From Eshraghiella sp964576255 (GTDB lineage: Bacteria > Bacillota > Clostridia > Lachnospirales > Lachnospiraceae), in contig CAZNUK010000080.1 of NCBI GenBank assembly GCA_964576255.1, forward strand, positions 1-8,892: a stretch of DNA of 8,892 nt. Direction: 5' to 3'. A program made the position numbers and the translations under genes. How positions within the stretch are numbered: the stretch's first letter is position 1; each line of letters begins with the position of its first letter. The notes beneath the pieces were generated by a model. That model saw nothing but the letters and a program-made list of their open reading frames with translations, made no database searches and was not told where the DNA came from. Shown in pieces: positions 6,273 through 8,892 of this stretch.

Positions 6273-6301
6273 ATATTAACATATTAGGACTTTATTTGCA
6301 A
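6273..6301 (-). promoter_or_regulatory. Probable SigA promoter for the ABC exporter operon
   Basis: Read on the minus strand, TTGCAA (6301-6296) and TAATAT (6278-6273) are 17 bp apart, each with four of six consensus matches. A TG one base before the -10 makes it an extended -10 promoter. The start of transcription would be near 6266, about 27 bases before the ATPase start codon. It is clearly weaker than the opposing tig promoter. Confidence 0.5.
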
Positions 6302-6314
6302 AAGCATTGTTTTA

Positions 6315-6344
6315 TTGACATATTTTAACGGTCTGTGCTATAAT
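6315..6344 (+). promoter_or_regulatory. Consensus SigA promoter of the tig-clpP operon
   Basis: TTGACA (6315-6320) and TATAAT (6339-6344) are both perfect consensus boxes, 18 bp apart, with an extended -10 TG at 6336-6337. Transcription should start near 6351, giving a leader of about 55 bases. I see no CIRCE or CtsR-like heat-shock operator around it, which suggests high constitutive expression. GTGACC (6354-6359) can pair weakly with GGTCGC (6377-6382) in the leader. Confidence 0.88.
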
Positions 6345-6405
6345 AACCGCTGTGTGACCATTTATAGAGGATTTTAGGTCGCTCGTTAAGGAGGAAATAT
6401 TTTAG

Positions 6406-7695
6406 ATGAGTTTTACAGTTGAGAATTTAGAAAAGAACATGGCTAAGCTTACTATCGAAGTATCAGCAGAGGATTTTGAGAAAGCGCTTCAGGGTGCATA
6501 TGAGAAGAATAAGGGCAAAATCGCTGTTAACGGCTTTAGAAAAGGCAAAGTACCTCGTCAGATGATTGAGAAGGTATATGGTGCAGGAATTTTCTATGAG
6601 GATGCAGCTAATGCTTTAATTCCTGGTGAATATGCTAAGGCAGCAGCAGAATGCGGACTTGACATTGTATCACAGCCTGAAATAGATATTACTCAGATTG
6701 AGAAGGGTTCTAACTTCATCTTTACAGCAACAGTTGCATTAAAGCCTGAGGTTACTTTGGGAGATTATCTCGGAGTTGAAATCGAGAAGGTTGATGCTAA
6801 GGTTACAGCTGATGATGTTAAGGCGGAGCTTGAGAAGGTTAGAGAGCAGAACTCCAGACTTGTTAGTGTAACAACTAGCAGAGGAGTTAAGGATAAAGAC
6901 CACACAATCATTGATTTTGAAGGTTTTGTTGATGGCGAAGCTTTTGAAGGTGGTAAGGGTACTGATTATCCATTAGTAATTGGTTCTAACTCATTTATTG
7001 ATAATTTCGAGGAGCAGTTAATCGGTGCTAAGATTGGTAAGGAAGTAGAAGTTAATGTTACTTTCCCTGAGAACTATCATGCTGAGAACCTTGCAGGTAA
7101 GCCAGCACTCTTTAAGGTAACTGTTAAGGAGATTAAGTACAAAGAGCTTCCTGCACTTGACGACGAATTTGCTAAGGATGTTTCAGAATTTGAGACGCTT
7201 GCTGAATGTAAGGCAGACATTAAGGCAAAGCTTACAGAGTCTAAGAAGGATGCTGCTAACAAAGAGAAGCAGGCTAAGGCAGTTGCTAAGGCTGTAGAGA
7301 ATGCTACAATGGAAATTCCAGAGGCTATGATTAAGACACAGGCTGACAGAATTGCAGAAGACTTTGTACAGAGATTACAGCAGCAGGGACTTTCATTCGA
7401 TATGTACTTGCAGTATACAGGTGCTACAAGAGAAAGATTCTTTGAGAGCCTTTTACCTGAAGCAGAGGCAAGAATTAAGAACAGTCTTGTTCTTGAGGCG
7501 GTTGCTAAGGCAGAGAAGATTAAAGTTACAGACAAGGAATTTGAAGCAGAGCTTGAAAAGATGGCTGCTATGTATCAGATGGAAGCTGATAAGCTCAAAG
7601 AGTTTATGGGCGATGCTGAGGAAGAGCAGATTAAGGCGGATATGGCTGTTCAGAAAGCAGCAGAATTAATTGCTAAGAAGGCAGTTGAGAAATAA
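6406..7695 (+). CDS. tig: Trigger factor, ribosome-associated chaperone and peptidyl-prolyl isomerase
   Basis: This 429-residue protein is full-length trigger factor (about 430 residues in most bacteria). It docks at the ribosomal exit tunnel, shields nascent chains and catalyses prolyl isomerisation. The ribosome-binding domain (about 1-115) carries the signature GFRKGKVP at 43-50. An FKBP-type isomerase domain follows (about 150-245, including IIDFEGFVDGEAFEGG and the DYPLVIGSNSFI stretch). A long helical, Ala/Lys/Glu-rich chaperone region covers about 250-429. TAAGGAGG at 6387-6394, 11 bases before the ATG, supports the start. It is the first gene behind a consensus promoter, and clpP follows after 30 bp, so folding and degradation functions are expressed together, as in many Clostridia. 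Confidence 0.98.
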   Translation: MSFTVENLEKNMAKLTIEVSAEDFEKALQGAYEKNKGKIAVNGFRKGKVPRQMIEKVYGAGIFYEDAANALIPGEYAKAAAECGLDIVSQPEIDITQIEKGSNFIFTATVALKPEVTLGDYLGVEIEKVDAKVTADDVKAELEKVREQNSRLVSVTTSRGVKDKDHTIIDFEGFVDGEAFEGGKGTDYPLVIGSNSFIDNFEEQLIGAKIGKEVEVNVTFPENYHAENLAGKPALFKVTVKEIKYKELPALDDEFAKDVSEFETLAECKADIKAKLTESKKDAANKEKQAKAVAKAVENATMEIPEAMIKTQADRIAEDFVQRLQQQGLSFDMYLQYTGATRERFFESLLPEAEARIKNSLVLEAVAKAEKIKVTDKEFEAELEKMAAMYQMEADKLKEFMGDAEEEQIKADMAVQKAAELIAKKAVEK

Positions 7696-7725
7696 TAAGA
7701 TTTATAATTTGGAGGTAACGGGAAT

Positions 7726-8310
7726 ATGAGTTATATGCCATATGTCATTGAACAGACCAGTCGTGGAGAGCGTTCCTACGATATCTATTCCAGATTACTT
7801 AAAGAGAGAATTATTTTCCTCGGAGAAGAGGTTAATGACACAACAGCAAGTCTTATAGTAGCACAGTTACTTTTCCTTGAGTCAGAGGACCCTAATAAGG
7901 ACATTAATTTATACATTAACAGTCCTGGTGGTTCAGTTACTGCGGGAATGGCAATTTATGATACTATGCAGTATATCAAGTGTGATGTATCTACCACTTG
8001 TATTGGTATGGCTGCCAGCATGGGAGCATTTCTCCTTGCAGGTGGTACTAAGGGTAAGAGATATGCACTTCCTAATGCAGAGATTATGATTCACCAGCCA
8101 AGTGGCGGTGCTAAGGGAATGGCTTCTGACATTCAGATTGTTGCAGAAGAGATTCTTAAGACTAAGGCAAAATTAAACAGAATTCTTGCTGAGAATACCG
8201 GCAAGGATATTGAGCAGATTGCGAAGGATACGGACAGAGATAATTATATGTCAGCAGCAGAGGCAGTTGAATACGGCATTATTGATAAGGTCGTAGAGAA
8301 AAGAGCGTAA
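7726..8310 (+). CDS. clpP: ATP-dependent Clp protease proteolytic subunit
   Basis: This 194-residue serine protease forms the double-heptamer chamber that degrades proteins fed to it by ClpX or ClpC. The catalytic triad is complete: Ser98 in GMAASMGAF (94-102), His123 in MIHQP (121-125) and Asp172 in DTDRDNYM (168-175). INSPGG (64-69) is the usual oxyanion-side motif. The length matches the family and a short N-terminal propeptide is likely, as in other ClpP proteins. GGAGG at 7711-7715, 10 bases upstream, supports the ATG at 7726; a second Met at residue 4 is a less well placed alternative. The gene follows tig closely and precedes clpX, separated by a hairpin. Its role is general protein quality control and turnover of tagged or regulatory proteins. 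Confidence 0.98.
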   Translation: MSYMPYVIEQTSRGERSYDIYSRLLKERIIFLGEEVNDTTASLIVAQLLFLESEDPNKDINLYINSPGGSVTAGMAIYDTMQYIKCDVSTTCIGMAASMGAFLLAGGTKGKRYALPNAEIMIHQPSGGAKGMASDIQIVAEEILKTKAKLNRILAENTGKDIEQIAKDTDRDNYMSAAEAVEYGIIDKVVEKRA

Positions 8311-8320
8311 GTTCTAATGG

Positions 8321-8362
8321 TCCCATCCCGAACCCCAAAGGGTATGGGATGGGATTACTTTT
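8321..8362 (+). terminator. GC-rich hairpin between clpP and clpX, likely partial terminator
   Basis: TCCCATCCC (8321-8329) pairs perfectly with GGGATGGGA (8346-8354). Further inside, a G-U pair, one A-A mismatch, an A-U pair and CCC/GGG (8333-8335 with 8340-8342) extend the stem to a CAAA loop. TTACTTTTATAATTT follows, T-rich but interrupted. It starts 10 bases after the clpP stop. As no good promoter for clpX is visible downstream, read-through is probably partial, with the hairpin setting the ClpP:ClpX ratio or stabilising the 3' end of the upstream message. Confidence 0.65.
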
Positions 8363-8398
8363 ATAATTTGACAGAAATATTAATTCGGAGGTAGCACA

Positions 8399-8892
8399 AT
8401 GAAAAAGGATATTAATCCGTGTGAGTGCTCGTTTTGTGGAAAAAATAAAAATGAAGTTAAGACATTGATTGCAGGACCGGGTAACGTGTTTATTTGTAAT
8501 GAATGTATTGATGTATGTAATGACATTCTGGGGTCACAGATTTACGAAGAAGAAGCTGTTGCGGAAGAAGATAATCCTAACGGGATTAATCTCCTTAAAC
8601 CAATGGAAATTAAAGAGCTTTTGGATGAGTATGTAGTAGGACAGGAGGAAGCTAAGAAGGTTCTTTCTGTTGCAGTATACAACCACTATAAAAGAGTGTT
8701 GTCCAATACAGAGGAAGATGATGGAATAGAGCTTCAGAAGAGCAATATTCTTATGCTTGGACCAACAGGTTCAGGTAAGACCTATCTTGCTCAGACACTT
8801 GCTAAGATACTTAACGTACCGTTTGCCATTGCAGATGCAACTACTTTAACCGAAGCCGGTTATGTAGGTGAGGACGTTGAGAATATTCTTTT
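8399..8892 (+). CDS. clpX: ATP-dependent Clp protease ATP-binding subunit ClpX (5' part)
   Basis: The first 164 codons of clpX run off the right edge. ClpX is an AAA+ unfoldase that recognises tagged substrates and threads them into ClpP. The N-terminal zinc-binding domain is present (CSFC at 10-13 and CNEC at 33-36; the spacing between the pairs is 19 residues, one more than in E. coli as I recall it). The conserved YVVGQEEAKK stretch is at 78-87, Walker A GPTGSGKT at 121-128, and the pore-loop motif GYVG at 154-157. Walker B, sensors and the C-terminal domain lie outside the window. GGAGGT at 8387-8392, 6 bases before the ATG, supports the start. It follows clpP after a GC-rich hairpin and no promoter of its own is apparent. 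Confidence 0.97.
   Translation, partial: MKKDINPCECSFCGKNKNEVKTLIAGPGNVFICNECIDVCNDILGSQIYEEEAVAEEDNPNGINLLKPMEIKELLDEYVVGQEEAKKVLSVAVYNHYKRVLSNTEEDDGIELQKSNILMLGPTGSGKTYLAQTLAKILNVPFAIADATTLTEAGYVGEDVENIL

Noticed and set aside
6240..6405. Search for CIRCE or CtsR heat-shock operators upstream of tig
   Set aside because: No matching inverted repeat or tandem heptad was seen around the promoter or in the leader.
7077..7535. Long minus-strand open frame inside trigger factor, and similar frames opposite the carboxypeptidase and ABC genes
   Set aside because: They lie wholly within clear, conserved genes in another frame, lack ribosome binding sites and show no recognisable domains, so they are shadows.
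8362..8373. TATAAT directly followed by TTGACA upstream of clpX
   Set aside because: The boxes are in the wrong order. No -10 lies 16-18 bp after the TTGACA (that region is the clpX ribosome binding site), and the -35 position for the TATAAT falls in the hairpin.

Overview
The window looks like chromosomal DNA from a low-GC, spore-forming member of the Clostridia, most plausibly a Lachnospiraceae-type organism. This is an inference from three things: an alpha/beta-type small acid-soluble spore protein, strong AGGAGG-type ribosome binding sites with SigA-like promoters, and the clostridial order trigger factor - clpP - clpX. No rRNA, tRNA, CRISPR array or complete mobile element is visible.

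Layout. Positions 47-2025 (minus strand) hold a two-gene unit: a CYTH-domain protein followed 14 bp later by an M32 (Taq-type) zinc carboxypeptidase. A SigA-like promoter over the CYTH start codon reads the other way into a DJ-1/PfpI family gene (2096-2641, plus). A spore DNA-binding protein gene follows (2763-2978, plus) with a plausible SigG-type promoter. The gap 2979-3284 is the only long non-coding stretch. Its left half carries five copies, in both orientations, of the octamer GTCTCTAT, including a perfect 16-bp terminator-like hairpin. Its right half is a block of about 55% GC, far above its flanks, with short internal repeats.

Positions 3285-6239 (minus) are a tightly overlapping three-gene ABC-2 type exporter operon: ATPase, permease, permease. 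The last permease appears to lack its final membrane segment, and its stop codon sits at the edge of the unusual intergenic block. This raises the possibility that the block is an inserted or interspersed element that cut the gene short.

Positions 6240-6405 form a divergent promoter region. On the plus strand it has a consensus TTGACA / TGnTATAAT promoter driving the protein quality-control operon: trigger factor (tig), ClpP protease (clpP) and, running off the right edge, the ClpX unfoldase (clpX). A GC-rich hairpin between clpP and clpX may act as a partial terminator that lowers ClpX relative to ClpP. Together these genes fold nascent chains and degrade unfolded or tagged proteins.

Most of the window is ordinary housekeeping sequence. 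The parts worth a second look are the intergenic block at about 3030-3285, the truncated permease beside it, and the clpP-clpX hairpin. I do not see a clearly new multi-gene system.
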